From Cyclobacteriaceae bacterium (GTDB lineage Bacteria; Bacteroidota; Bacteroidia; Cytophagales; Cyclobacteriaceae), in assembly GCA_028284125.1 (NCBI GenBank), contig JANQSI010000018.1, forward strand, positions 400,998 to 464,997: a stretch of DNA of 64,000 nt, in the 5' to 3' direction. The notes beneath the pieces are model-generated. The model was not told where the DNA came from. It ran no database searches and saw only the letters and a program-made list of their open reading frames with translations. Of the stretch, positions 1 to 9,395 are shown piece by piece. How positions within the stretch are numbered: the stretch's first letter is position 1; every line of letters begins with the position of its first letter. The position numbers and the translations under genes were made by a program.

Positions 1-85
1 CGCATAATATCTATTTTTGGCTCCAAATCGGGAGACGATTAATGTCTGGTCATTCGATTAACAAACGTGCAATTATCGCCAACAC

Positions 86-727
86 ATGAGAATATTTAAC
101 AAACGATCCAAGAGAAATTTTCTTTTCTGCCTTTTCATTCTTTTTTCTGTAGCTGCCTCGGCACAAGTGAGACTTGGGCTGAAATTAGCACCAGTCATCA
201 TTTCCAATCGAGTGGTGAATGATGCGCAGACCGCTAAGAATGATGGATCGTCTGTAAAGATGTCCATTGGGTTGATTGCTGATAAGCCGCTTGCCGAGAC
301 CTACATGCTGAGTTCTGGGCTTGTTTATGTGCCGAAACGTGTTGCATTCAGAGATGCTGATCAAGGGTTTAGCGAAGAATACAATGTGCAGTATTTACAA
401 ATTCCAATGACTGTCAAATTGTTCACGAATGAAGTTGCACCGGACTTGAAGGTTTATTTCCAGGTCGGTGCGGGATTGGAAATTAAAGTATTTGATGAAG
501 CACTTGATCCGTCTTATACACTTGTTGAGAGCTTTAATCCTGTAGACGTTCCAGTGATTTTGGCAAGCGGGATTGAGTATCGCGCTGGACTTAGTACCAC
601 CATCTTTGCCGCTTTCTCCTATCAGCGCGGACTGACCAATACGATTAACCAAACTACAGATGCGGTGATTGATGACTTGGCAGTTAGAAGTACTGTGGTT
701 TCCATCGATTTGGGAGTGAAGTTTTAG
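86..727 (+). CDS. PorT-family / outer membrane beta-barrel protein
   Basis: 213-aa ORF with signal peptide (FCLFILFSVAASAQ), alternating beta-barrel pattern, terminal aromatic residue; typical Bacteroidota beta-barrel of about 200 aa. Confidence 0.7.
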   Translation: MRIFNKRSKRNFLFCLFILFSVAASAQVRLGLKLAPVIISNRVVNDAQTAKNDGSSVKMSIGLIADKPLAETYMLSSGLVYVPKRVAFRDADQGFSEEYNVQYLQIPMTVKLFTNEVAPDLKVYFQVGAGLEIKVFDEALDPSYTLVESFNPVDVPVILASGIEYRAGLSTTIFAAFSYQRGLTNTINQTTDAVIDDLAVRSTVVSIDLGVKF

Positions 728-1908
728 TTTTCTCTGTTTTTCGTTTCGAAATCGTCTAGCACGCTAGAAACTCCTTTCTGTAGTCTTCTCCACCAGATTC
801 GCCACATTAGGATTACCAGAATCATTCCTGTTCCAATGATGATTGTCCAGGTTTTATAGAATGCGACTTTGGTTTCTTTTTCTCTTTCGGCATCCAGGCG
901 CATCAAGAGTTGTTGCATTCCTTCTTGCTTGAGTAGTCCACCGATTTTTTCTTTTTCATCAGCCATTTTTTCGAATTCTCTACCAAATACTTTCCAATAC
1001 TTTGTAGAATCGGGGGAGGCCTTGGCCAGCCATTCGTAAACTTTAATGTTCTCAGCAGCTAAGTATTGATTTGAATAATACTCTTCTGCTTCTAGCAAAA
1101 ATTTTAAGGCTTCTGACGGTTTTTCTTGCATCAAATAGCATTCTCCGAGATCTCTCAAAACATCAAACCTTTTAACTCCTTGAAAGATTTTTAGTGACTG
1201 TTTCAACAATTCTTCTTGCTTTGGGTAGTTGCCTTGAAAGTAATAGGAACTGGATAGGTCTTTCAATAATCTTGCTTGCATGAATTTATTGGAGGTTATG
1301 CCCAGACCTTTTAAGAAAAATTCTTTGGCACCTTCATATTCTCCGGATCGGATGAACATTTTTCCTATCTCATCATAAATCCTTGCCTTTCTTTCCTGAA
1401 GCCCAGCGTCTTCTGCTTCGTTTAATGCTTCCAGAAAAATTTTCATTGACTTTTCGGGATCAATACCAGCGAGTATGGATCCCCAATTGTACTTGACACT
1501 TAGGCCTGATTTGCGATTGTATTGGTATGCAAATGGAAGCGCTTCCTCATGTTTTTTGGCAGCCTCAAAAAGAAACCCATGACCTTCAAGTATTACGCCT
1601 TGGTTTCTTCTAATATTGAATTCAAGGTAATTGTCAATAGTATCTGCTCTGGAAAGAAGTCTATAAGCATTTGAATACGCTTCAAAAGCATCATAGTTTT
1701 TTCTCGTCTTTCGATGAAGAATAGCTGTTTGATAGTAAGCTAAAGCTGATAGGTAGTTTGATGTATTTGCTTCAATGACTTTCTGACATAAAGCCAATAA
1801 CTCTTTATCAGAGAGCTTAACTTCTCCATTGTAATACTTAATTAGGTCGCTTGATAACAGGGAAAAGGATGTTATCCAAATCAAAAATGACATTATAATT
1901 TTGGTCAT
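724..1908 (-). CDS. TPR-repeat protein with signal peptide and C-terminal TM helix
   Basis: ORF 724..1980; likely start at internal Met 1908 (MTKIIMSFLIWITSFSLLSS signal); repeated TPR-like helices; TM WTIIIGTGMILVILMWRIWW near C-terminus. Confidence 0.65.
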   Translation of the reverse strand: MTKIIMSFLIWITSFSLLSSDLIKYYNGEVKLSDKELLALCQKVIEANTSNYLSALAYYQTAILHRKTRKNYDAFEAYSNAYRLLSRADTIDNYLEFNIRRNQGVILEGHGFLFEAAKKHEEALPFAYQYNRKSGLSVKYNWGSILAGIDPEKSMKIFLEALNEAEDAGLQERKARIYDEIGKMFIRSGEYEGAKEFFLKGLGITSNKFMQARLLKDLSSSYYFQGNYPKQEELLKQSLKIFQGVKRFDVLRDLGECYLMQEKPSEALKFLLEAEEYYSNQYLAAENIKVYEWLAKASPDSTKYWKVFGREFEKMADEKEKIGGLLKQEGMQQLLMRLDAEREKETKVAFYKTWTIIIGTGMILVILMWRIWWRRLQKGVSSVLDDFETKNREN

Positions 1909-2022
1909 GGCGTATTTAAGATTCAGAGTGGATGGCGCCAGTAGTGACCAAGAAATCAAATATAAAGGAAAAAGCGACAAATAACTCTTTGATCTAAATT
2001 GTCGCCCTTTTTGAATGTGTGA

Positions 2023-2187
2023 TTAGGAACCTTTTACTCCGCTACCTTCTTCCAGTTCCCCACTTACATCGGGTTCGGATTGCTCAATTGGTGCATCAGG
2101 TTCATATGGCTGAATGACTTCCTGTTTGCAAGACATGAAAGTGATGCTAAAAACTGTTAATGCGATAACGAATACTAACTTTCTCAT
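2023..2187 (-). CDS. small predicted lipoprotein (54 aa)
   Basis: Read directly on the minus strand; MRKLVFVIALTVFSITFMSCKQEVIQPYEPDAPIEQSEPDVSGELEEGSGVKGS*, lipobox-like FMSC; below the ORF-track length cutoff. Confidence 0.6.
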   Translation of the reverse strand: MRKLVFVIALTVFSITFMSCKQEVIQPYEPDAPIEQSEPDVSGELEEGSGVKGS

Positions 2188-2285
2188 AGTTGATAATTTT
2201 TAATTAAACTGATGAAAATTAGAATTCAACCGTCATTTGCAAGATGTATTATAGGCTACTTGCAGTGTACAGTAGGTAGAATTTG

Positions 2286-4268
2286 CTAGTAAGTAAGCAG
2301 TTTTTGAATTTTTTCTTCCAATCTTGAATTTGGCAGGAAGTGTTTTTCCAAATCAGCGGCAAAAGGTACCGGTGTGTCCAGACTGGCTTCTCGCATGACT
2401 GGAGCATCCAAATGTTCGAAACAATTTTCTGAAATCCAGGCTGCAATTTCACCTCCAATTCCTCCTGTCATACAATCTTCATGAAGGATTAAGACTTTTC
2501 CTGTTTTTCTGACAGATTCATGGATGGTTTCCTTATCCCATGGAAGCAATGTTCGCAGGTCGATAATTTCGATTGAGCTCTCACTTGCTGTCGCGACTTC
2601 CTGGGCCCAATGAACCCCCATTCCATAAGTTACGATTGTTGCTTCGGTTCCTTCTTTCAGGATAGCAGCTTTTCCTATTTCTGTGGTGTAATAGGCATCA
2701 GGGACATTTCCAGTCAGAGATCTATAAAGTGCTTTATGTTCGAAGTAGAGATATGGGTTGGGATCTTGAATTGCTGCGTTGAGTAATCCCTTTGCATCTT
2801 TTGGATTTGACGGATAAACAATTTTTAGTCCTGGTGTGTGGAAGAACCACGCTTCATTGGATTGTGAATGGAAAGGACCAGCTCCCACTCCAGCGCCTGT
2901 TGGCATTCTCACCACTACATCAGCATTCTGTCCCCATCGGTAATGGATCTTAGCCAGGTTGTTGACGATCTGGTTGAATCCACAGGTGACGAAATCAGCG
3001 AATTGCATCTCGACAATCGACTTCACTCCTGCGATACTTAAGCCGAGTGCTGTTCCCACAATAGCGGACTCACAAAGAGGCGTGTTTCGTATCCTGTCTT
3101 TTCCAAAAGCCTCAGTGAAACCTTCTGTTATTTTGAAAACACCGCCATAATCCGCCACGTCTTGGCCCATCAAAACGGAGTCTGGATATTTTTCAAAGCT
3201 TTGTTTCAAGCTGTCGGAAATCGCATCGATGAATCTTTTTTCGGTTTCTTTTCCCTCAGCCGGAACGACATTTTGCTGATAGGGAAAATAAACATCAGCA
3301 AGCTCTCTTGTTTCTTCGAAACTGACAGGGGCTTCAGCAAATGCTTCCTTTACTGCAGCATTGATTTCTGCTTGAATCTCTTTATGAATCTTTTCAATGT
3401 CTTTCGCGTGGCAAACTTTTTCTTTAACCAAAAAGCGTTCATAATTAAAGATGGGGTCTTTTTTGGCCCATTCATCCATGAGTTTGCTGGGAACGTATTT
3501 AGTACCTGAAGCTTCTTCATGTCCACGCATTCTGAAAGTTTTGGCCTCAAAAATGATCGGTCGAGGTTTCTTGCGAATGTCCTTTGCCAATTTTTCAAGC
3601 TCATTCATCACTTCCAAAATGGAGTTCCCTTCAACGCTATATGCTTCCATCCCGTAAGCAGGCCCCTTCACTACGAAGGATTCAAAATTGAATTGTTCAC
3701 GGCTTGGAGTTGATAATCCATAGCCATTGTTTTCGATTACGAAAATGACAGGCAAATTCCAGACAGAAGCTACGTTAACTGCCTCGTGGAAATCGCCCTC
3801 GCTTGTTCCTCCATCTCCGGTGAAAACAAGACTTAATTTCTTTTCCTTTTTTAGTAGATGAGATAATGCAATTCCGTCAGCAATTCCCAATTGTGGACCT
3901 AAGTGAGAGATCATTCCTACAATGTTGTAGTCCTGGGTGCCGAAGTGGAAACTTCTGTCACGCCCTTTGGTAAATCCGTTTTCTTTTCCCTGAAATTGTG
4001 AGAAGAGATTGCGCATAGGTACACCTCGTGAGGTAAAAACTCCAAGGTTTCTATGCATTGGAAGTATATACTCGTCCTTTTCCAAGATCAATGAAGCGCC
4101 AACTGAGATGGCTTCTTGTCCTATTCCTGAAAACCATTTACTAATCTTGCCTTGACGTAGCAAGATCAACATTTTGTCTTCGATTAATCGGGGTGTCACC
4201 AACTCACGATAAATGTGAATTAGCTCCTTGTCTGACCTTGATTTTCTTTCAAACTTCATTTTGATCAA
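2286..4268 (-). CDS. 2-oxoacid (2-oxoisovalerate/pyruvate-type) dehydrogenase E1, fused alpha and beta subunits
   Basis: 660 aa; N-half ThDP E1-alpha (GDGGTSEGDFHEAVNVASVWNLPVIFVIENNGYG), C-half E1-beta (MGQDVADYGGVFKITEGF..., HEDCMTGGIGGEIAAWI). Confidence 0.9.
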   Translation of the reverse strand: MIKMKFERKSRSDKELIHIYRELVTPRLIEDKMLILLRQGKISKWFSGIGQEAISVGASLILEKDEYILPMHRNLGVFTSRGVPMRNLFSQFQGKENGFTKGRDRSFHFGTQDYNIVGMISHLGPQLGIADGIALSHLLKKEKKLSLVFTGDGGTSEGDFHEAVNVASVWNLPVIFVIENNGYGLSTPSREQFNFESFVVKGPAYGMEAYSVEGNSILEVMNELEKLAKDIRKKPRPIIFEAKTFRMRGHEEASGTKYVPSKLMDEWAKKDPIFNYERFLVKEKVCHAKDIEKIHKEIQAEINAAVKEAFAEAPVSFEETRELADVYFPYQQNVVPAEGKETEKRFIDAISDSLKQSFEKYPDSVLMGQDVADYGGVFKITEGFTEAFGKDRIRNTPLCESAIVGTALGLSIAGVKSIVEMQFADFVTCGFNQIVNNLAKIHYRWGQNADVVVRMPTGAGVGAGPFHSQSNEAWFFHTPGLKIVYPSNPKDAKGLLNAAIQDPNPYLYFEHKALYRSLTGNVPDAYYTTEIGKAAILKEGTEATIVTYGMGVHWAQEVATASESSIEIIDLRTLLPWDKETIHESVRKTGKVLILHEDCMTGGIGGEIAAWISENCFEHLDAPVMREASLDTPVPFAADLEKHFLPNSRLEEKIQKLLTY

Positions 4269-4290
4269 TTGGAACTGCGAAATAACTACA

Positions 4291-5313
4291 TCAAGCCCAA
4301 ACCTTCAGGCCTTCTGTACAGTTTTTGCATATTTCTATTTCTGAACGGGAATTTAAGAGGGCATTTCGGAATCCTTGGTAGTTGCGGGAATACCAGATAT
4401 CTCGAAAGCTTGATTCGTTCACATTACCAAAGCTGTGTGTTGCATCCTTATCAAAGCAGCACGGAATCACTTGTCCATCCCAGGTGATTACACAGGAATT
4501 CCACATTTTCCAGCACTTGTTTTCAAGCTTATTTTTGATGCTGAAAGTCCCATCACCATTTGCTCGATACCTTGAGTATTTGTCAAGGGTAGGCATTAGT
4601 TCATTGCCGTGCTCATAATCATAGAGTTGGGCGGTTTTGAATACGACTTTATCTACGCCATATTCTTTAGCTAAATTCTTAATCTCCGAGATTTGATGTT
4701 CATTCGACCGTACAACCAAAAATTGCCAAACCACCTTTAAGGAGTTCTTCTTCAATTTCTTTTTAAATCGAACGATGTTGGTTGTTCCTTCCAGCACTTT
4801 TTTGAGACTTCCTTCTTTCCGGTAAGATTCATAAGTTTCCTGCGTGGATCCATCAATGGAAATGATTAACCGATTCAATCCAGATTCAACCGTCCTTTTT
4901 GCGTTTGATTCATCAAGAAAATGAGCGTTGGTTGATGTAGTTGTATAGATGTTATGATCACTGGCAATATTGACCATATCGAGAAAATCGGGATTTAGAT
5001 AGGGTTCTCCTTGAAAGTAAAAAGTCAGGTACATCAGGTGATCACTGACTTCATCCATTACTTTTTTGAAAAGGGATACATCCAATTTGCCAGTCGGCCG
5101 TGAGAAAGATCTTAAGCCACTTGGACATTCTGGACATCTGAGGTTGCAAGCGGTTGTTGGCTCAATCGCCATGCTGATTGGCAATCCGGATATTGAGGAA
5201 TGACCCTTCCTTTTAGATCTTATATATGAGGTCCAGATGCGAGACGCGTTTGCTATCCTTTTTGGCGTTAGCTTTGAAGCGATTGAAACGGTATCGTTGA
5301 AGTCAACAAACAT
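4291..5313 (-). CDS. radical SAM / SPASM domain protein
   Basis: CNLRCPECPSG radical-SAM cluster motif; C-terminal Cys cluster (CWKMWNSCVITWDGQVIPCCFDKD..., CKNC). Confidence 0.85.
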   Translation of the reverse strand: MFVDFNDTVSIASKLTPKRIANASRIWTSYIRSKRKGHSSISGLPISMAIEPTTACNLRCPECPSGLRSFSRPTGKLDVSLFKKVMDEVSDHLMYLTFYFQGEPYLNPDFLDMVNIASDHNIYTTTSTNAHFLDESNAKRTVESGLNRLIISIDGSTQETYESYRKEGSLKKVLEGTTNIVRFKKKLKKNSLKVVWQFLVVRSNEHQISEIKNLAKEYGVDKVVFKTAQLYDYEHGNELMPTLDKYSRYRANGDGTFSIKNKLENKCWKMWNSCVITWDGQVIPCCFDKDATHSFGNVNESSFRDIWYSRNYQGFRNALLNSRSEIEICKNCTEGLKVWA

Positions 5314-5317
5314 TTAT

Positions 5318-6562
5318 ATGAACAAAGAAATGCATCCAGCGCGGGGGGAGCAATCAAATCTTCCAATAATTGCACTTAGCTTCCCGAAATCAATGCTTAT
5401 TTTATTTCTATTGGTCGTTGGCCTTGGACTAAAAGCTCAGGTAAGATTGTCTGATCAAGCTGAGATTGCAGTTATTACAATTGGGCCGTACCAGGGAGAA
5501 CCTTGGTCTGCTTTTGGGCATAGTGGTATTCGCGTTTACGATCCGCAGCGCGGGATGGATGTATTTTTTGATTATGGTGTTTTTGATTTTGACCAAGGAA
5601 ATTTCTTTTTGAATTTTGCTAAAGGCCTTCTCAAGTATAAGGTTGCTGCCAGGTATTATGAATCTTTCATTAAGCGCGAACAGCAATTAAATCGCTCGAT
5701 CAGGGAGCAGTATCTCAATCTCACCTTAGAAGAGAAGCAACAATTTGTAAACTACCTATGGAATAATGCCAAGCCAGAAAACGCAGAGTATTTATACAAT
5801 TATGTTTACGACAACTGTGCAACGAAAATCAGGGATATTCCAGAGGAGTTATTTCCAGGACGGATAAAGTTTGACATGAGTTACAAAGTGGAGGGTAAAA
5901 CCATTCGTGACTTAATGGATGACTATCTGGATTATCAGCCTTGGGGTGAGTTTGGAATAAATCTTGGATTGGGACAGCAAATAGACCAGGAAGCTCCCGC
6001 TTACGATTACATGTTCTTGCCAGATTATATTTTCAAAAGTTTTGAGGGTGCTACGATCAGAAGAGACAGTGTGGAAGTTCCGCTAGTTTCTAGAGCTGAA
6101 ACTGTTTTCACTCCTGTCAATAAAGAAATGAAGAATGGGATCATGACACCTCTGTCAGTTTTTACTATTCTCTTTTTTATCGTCGGATTTATCACTAACA
6201 GAAATTTCAAAACAGGAAAACGAACCAAATGGATAGATGTGGTTTTGTTTTCTTTTGTGGGTTTTATAGGTTGGTGGGTTGCCTTTTTATGGTTCGGAAC
6301 GGAACACCTTTCCAAAGGAAACCTGAACATTTTATGGGCTATCCCTTTTCACTTGCCTTTGGCATTTTTTATTTCCAAGGAAAAGTGGAGGTCTTTTATG
6401 AGAATCTACTTCAAGCTAACCGCTTTTTGGTACTGTCTATTGTTGATCGTCTGGGCCTTTTTGCCTCAGCCTTTGGGCATGCCATTGGTACCATTGGTTT
6501 TGGCAATGGTACTAAGAGGATTTTACATTGGATACGATTTCAGGAAACCTTTAACCGCTTAG
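5318..6562 (+). CDS. DUF4105 (Lnb N-terminal periplasmic-like) membrane protein
   Basis: ITIGPYQGEPWSAFGHSGIRVYDP...NCATKIRD pattern followed by TM helices; start at 5318 or 5393 (MLILFLLVVGLGLKAQ) rather than the track start 5237. Confidence 0.75.
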   Translation: MNKEMHPARGEQSNLPIIALSFPKSMLILFLLVVGLGLKAQVRLSDQAEIAVITIGPYQGEPWSAFGHSGIRVYDPQRGMDVFFDYGVFDFDQGNFFLNFAKGLLKYKVAARYYESFIKREQQLNRSIREQYLNLTLEEKQQFVNYLWNNAKPENAEYLYNYVYDNCATKIRDIPEELFPGRIKFDMSYKVEGKTIRDLMDDYLDYQPWGEFGINLGLGQQIDQEAPAYDYMFLPDYIFKSFEGATIRRDSVEVPLVSRAETVFTPVNKEMKNGIMTPLSVFTILFFIVGFITNRNFKTGKRTKWIDVVLFSFVGFIGWWVAFLWFGTEHLSKGNLNILWAIPFHLPLAFFISKEKWRSFMRIYFKLTAFWYCLLLIVWAFLPQPLGMPLVPLVLAMVLRGFYIGYDFRKPLTA

Positions 6563-6840
6563 TTTTCCACTTTTACTCCTTTCCAAAAGGCAACATATCC
6601 TTCAATATTTTTTGCCAATTCACTCGCCTCAGGATAGTACCAAGCTGCGTCTGAATTTTCCTGACCATCTACTTCTAAGCTATAATAGCTTGCCTGTCCT
6701 TTCCAAGGACAAACTGAATGTGTGCCGCTTTCTTTGAAGAATTCTTTCTTAATCGAATCGGCAGGGAAGTAGTGATTTCCTTCAACTACTACGGTATCAT
6801 CGCTTTCTGCGATTACTTGATCATTCCAGATTGCTTTCAT
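6559..6840 (-). CDS. DUF427 domain protein
   Basis: 93 aa; MKAIWNDQVIAESDDTVVVEGNHYFPADS...TVCPWKGxAxYY-type motif (HSVCPWKGQASYYSLEVDG). Confidence 0.85.
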   Translation of the reverse strand: MKAIWNDQVIAESDDTVVVEGNHYFPADSIKKEFFKESGTHSVCPWKGQASYYSLEVDGQENSDAAWYYPEASELAKNIEGYVAFWKGVKVEN

Positions 6841-7003
6841 GTTTTAAAGTTTACGAAACAAGTCATTTGGTACAACTTTAATTGTCACCGGTTGGTACGG
6901 CTCAATAATTAAGTTGAGCATTATACTCATTTCATGTGTGTAAGTGTTTATTCAAATAAAGGCGATTTTTGGTGAAATAGTTTAGCCTAAAACCCGGGTG
7001 TCA

Positions 7004-8398
7004 TTATTTTGACAAATCTGGTTCAAGGTTTTTCAGAATAAGCTTGAATGTGGTTCCGACTCCTTTTACCGAATTGACTTCCACTTTTCCTTCAATCTGA
7101 TGGATCGCTTCTTGGGTAAGGTAAAGGCCAAGTCCTGATCCTTTTGATTTCTTATTGGCACGGTAGAACATGTTGAAAATTTTGGATAGATATTTCTCGT
7201 CAATGCCTATCCCATTATCATTAATAGAGATCATCAACATTTCGTTTTCAAGTCGTTTTACGATCACCCTAATCTCTGGATTTTCTTGCTCCAAGTCATG
7301 GTACTTCATGGCATTGGAAATGATATTGGTGATCGCAGTATCTAGTTTATCAGAATCAGTGTACAGGATATCAATTTCTGATTCGTAATGCAATTTGATC
7401 TTATCGTTCGATGGAGAACTAAGCATATTGAAAATCCTGGAAATCGTTTCCCGGATGTTCACTTTGGAGACAACTAATCCAATTTTTTGTCCCTTTCGAA
7501 GTGTGATGATATCCTTTATTACTTTATCCGCCTGTTGAACTTTCAATTGAATAAGGTCAACGAACTCAATTGCATCATCCTTATTCTTCATTTTTTTAAT
7601 AGCTGTTGTTAATCCCAGGATAGCTGTCAATGGAGCGCGTAGGTCGTGAGAAGACCGATACAAAAAAGTGTCCAGCTCGGTGTTTGCTTTTTGTAGCTGA
7701 TCTCTTTCCAATTCTAAAACACTTATAATCATACCAATTCCCATCACAGCTTGAAGCAGGAAATCCACCGTTCCGAGAAAATAGGGAGTATCAATGAAAT
7801 ATTCAATTCCTAACATTGGAGTAAGGAAAGAGAAGAAATAGTTTAACTGTTCAATGCCAAAAAGAAGGAATGCGATGAAAATATATTTAGCTCCAACACC
7901 TGTATGACGGAGTTTATAGATCAGGATTGCTGAAAGGATAAATGAAATTCCAGCTACTAAGGATTTAACACCCACTCTTAGAAATACTCTTATGTTCCCA
8001 GCTTCCGGGTTGTTTGCATAGAGTAAGACAAGTGCAATTGCGATGGGTGCTATACATGCTGAAATGATGGTAACTGTTTTCTTAGTAAGCTCCTTTTGTT
8101 GTGAAAGCTCATATGAACCTACGAGTAGCCAAAGTGCCTGAAATAATCCGGCACTTACAGTAATAATTGAAACAATCGTTCTGACGGGATTGTAGGGACC
8201 CAGATAAACAACACTCGCAAGTGTTAGCGTTGATCCGATCATGTATATCATCAGGCCCAGCCAACTCCATGACCAATATTGGAAATACTTGTTTTGGTAA
8301 TTTTTGTAAAACCTGTTGAGCAGGTACATTACCAGAAAAGCTAGAAGAGCCTGGGAAATGTTTTGGATAAGAACAGTAGAGGTAGCTTGGTTGAGCAT
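7004..8398 (-). CDS. membrane sensor histidine kinase
   Basis: N-terminal multi-TM region, H-box FLYRSSHDLRAPLTAILG, N/G boxes (NIISNAMKYH, INDNGIGIDEKY, GSGLGLYL). Confidence 0.9.
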   Translation of the reverse strand: MLNQATSTVLIQNISQALLAFLVMYLLNRFYKNYQNKYFQYWSWSWLGLMIYMIGSTLTLASVVYLGPYNPVRTIVSIITVSAGLFQALWLLVGSYELSQQKELTKKTVTIISACIAPIAIALVLLYANNPEAGNIRVFLRVGVKSLVAGISFILSAILIYKLRHTGVGAKYIFIAFLLFGIEQLNYFFSFLTPMLGIEYFIDTPYFLGTVDFLLQAVMGIGMIISVLELERDQLQKANTELDTFLYRSSHDLRAPLTAILGLTTAIKKMKNKDDAIEFVDLIQLKVQQADKVIKDIITLRKGQKIGLVVSKVNIRETISRIFNMLSSPSNDKIKLHYESEIDILYTDSDKLDTAITNIISNAMKYHDLEQENPEIRVIVKRLENEMLMISINDNGIGIDEKYLSKIFNMFYRANKKSKGSGLGLYLTQEAIHQIEGKVEVNSVKGVGTTFKLILKNLEPDLSK

Positions 8399-8488
8399 AA
8401 ATTCTACCTTAAGTTGGTGAAAGTTTCCTTAAATGAAAAGCTTTCTTATCGTGGTGTATGAAGAAAGTGTATTAAGAAAAAGTTTATG

Positions 8489-9298
8489 TCATGGAGTAGC
8501 TAATTCGAACGAAGTGAAGGTTCCTTCGGGGACATCTTCACTCACTTGAATATTGGTAAGTTTTCGCTCACCACCTCTATTACCTGACAGTAATATTTTC
8601 CCATATTGCTGATAATCCAACCAAGGGTTAACAAAGTTGGGTTCCGAACTCTCGTTATTACGGTAGTATGCCCATTGAGTGACGAGTTTTGTGTCAAAAT
8701 CAATCCATACGTCATAGAAATTTTCAGGAGTAACCCCAACATCTTCGAAAGTCATTTTGATTACATCAGCCTTCGTGCCAGCTTCCGTTGTATCCTCCCC
8801 CAAATAGTAAAGTGTTACTCCAGAGTCTTTTAATTTGTATGGCATAACCAGCCAATACGAATCGTTGATCCACATGCGATTTCCTCTATCGAGGTATTTG
8901 GAAAGTGAATCGGGATGTGTCAATTCCTCTCCACGTAGCTGAACCCTTCCTTCCTGAGTATTGATATTCATTAAAATGATTAGTTCACGAGATGGATCTT
9001 CAATGCGAACATCGCCGGTATGCTTATCCCAAACATGGTCTCTTCTTCCGAAGAATGACCATGAGATAAATCGAGTTTCATCCCATGCTTCTCTTCCACC
9101 CATTGCAATCATCACCTTATCTGCTAATAACGTTGCTAGTAGATCTGAACCTTCTTGGTTAAATCCCTCAGCGGGGGGGTTACTATATTCGGTATAGTCT
9201 CCTGATTCATTGGAAACCGAATTATCTTCTGTGCTTGTGTTCCGCGAACAAGAGAAAATAATAAGAGATGTGAGTAAGAGAAGAGCTAGTTGTTTCAT
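8489..9298 (-). CDS. predicted lipoprotein of unknown function
   Basis: Likely start at Met 9298 (MKQLALLLLTSLIIFSCSRN lipobox); conserved-looking globular domain. Confidence 0.65.
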   Translation of the reverse strand: MKQLALLLLTSLIIFSCSRNTSTEDNSVSNESGDYTEYSNPPAEGFNQEGSDLLATLLADKVMIAMGGREAWDETRFISWSFFGRRDHVWDKHTGDVRIEDPSRELIILMNINTQEGRVQLRGEELTHPDSLSKYLDRGNRMWINDSYWLVMPYKLKDSGVTLYYLGEDTTEAGTKADVIKMTFEDVGVTPENFYDVWIDFDTKLVTQWAYYRNNESSEPNFVNPWLDYQQYGKILLSGNRGGERKLTNIQVSEDVPEGTFTSFELATP

Positions 9299-9342
9299 GA
9301 GTAAAGGATTTGAGTCAAAGGTAATCAACGTTGAAAAAAGAA

Positions 9343-9363
9343 GGGAGTGCATTACGCACTCCC
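9343..9363 (-). terminator. rho-independent-like terminator after the M1 peptidase gene
   Basis: GGGAGTGC-attac-GCACTCCC perfect 8-bp stem; on the minus strand followed by TTCTTTTTTC. Confidence 0.7.
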
Positions 9364-9395
9364 ATCGAATAAGCTAGGTAGGATCTTATTTTAAT

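Noticed and set aside
3162-3509. 115-aa plus-strand ORF antisense to the E1 dehydrogenase gene
   Set aside because: Lies fully inside a well-supported coding gene on the other strand; no recognisable domain; shadow ORF.
5345-5350. G6 tract in the N-terminal extension of the DUF4105 ORF as phase-variation site
   Set aside because: Short tract, and the more likely start (5393) is downstream, so it may not be coding.
6229-6654. 141-aa plus-strand ORF overlapping the DUF4105 gene end
   Set aside because: Alternate frame of the DUF4105 coding sequence and antisense of DUF427; no independent evidence.
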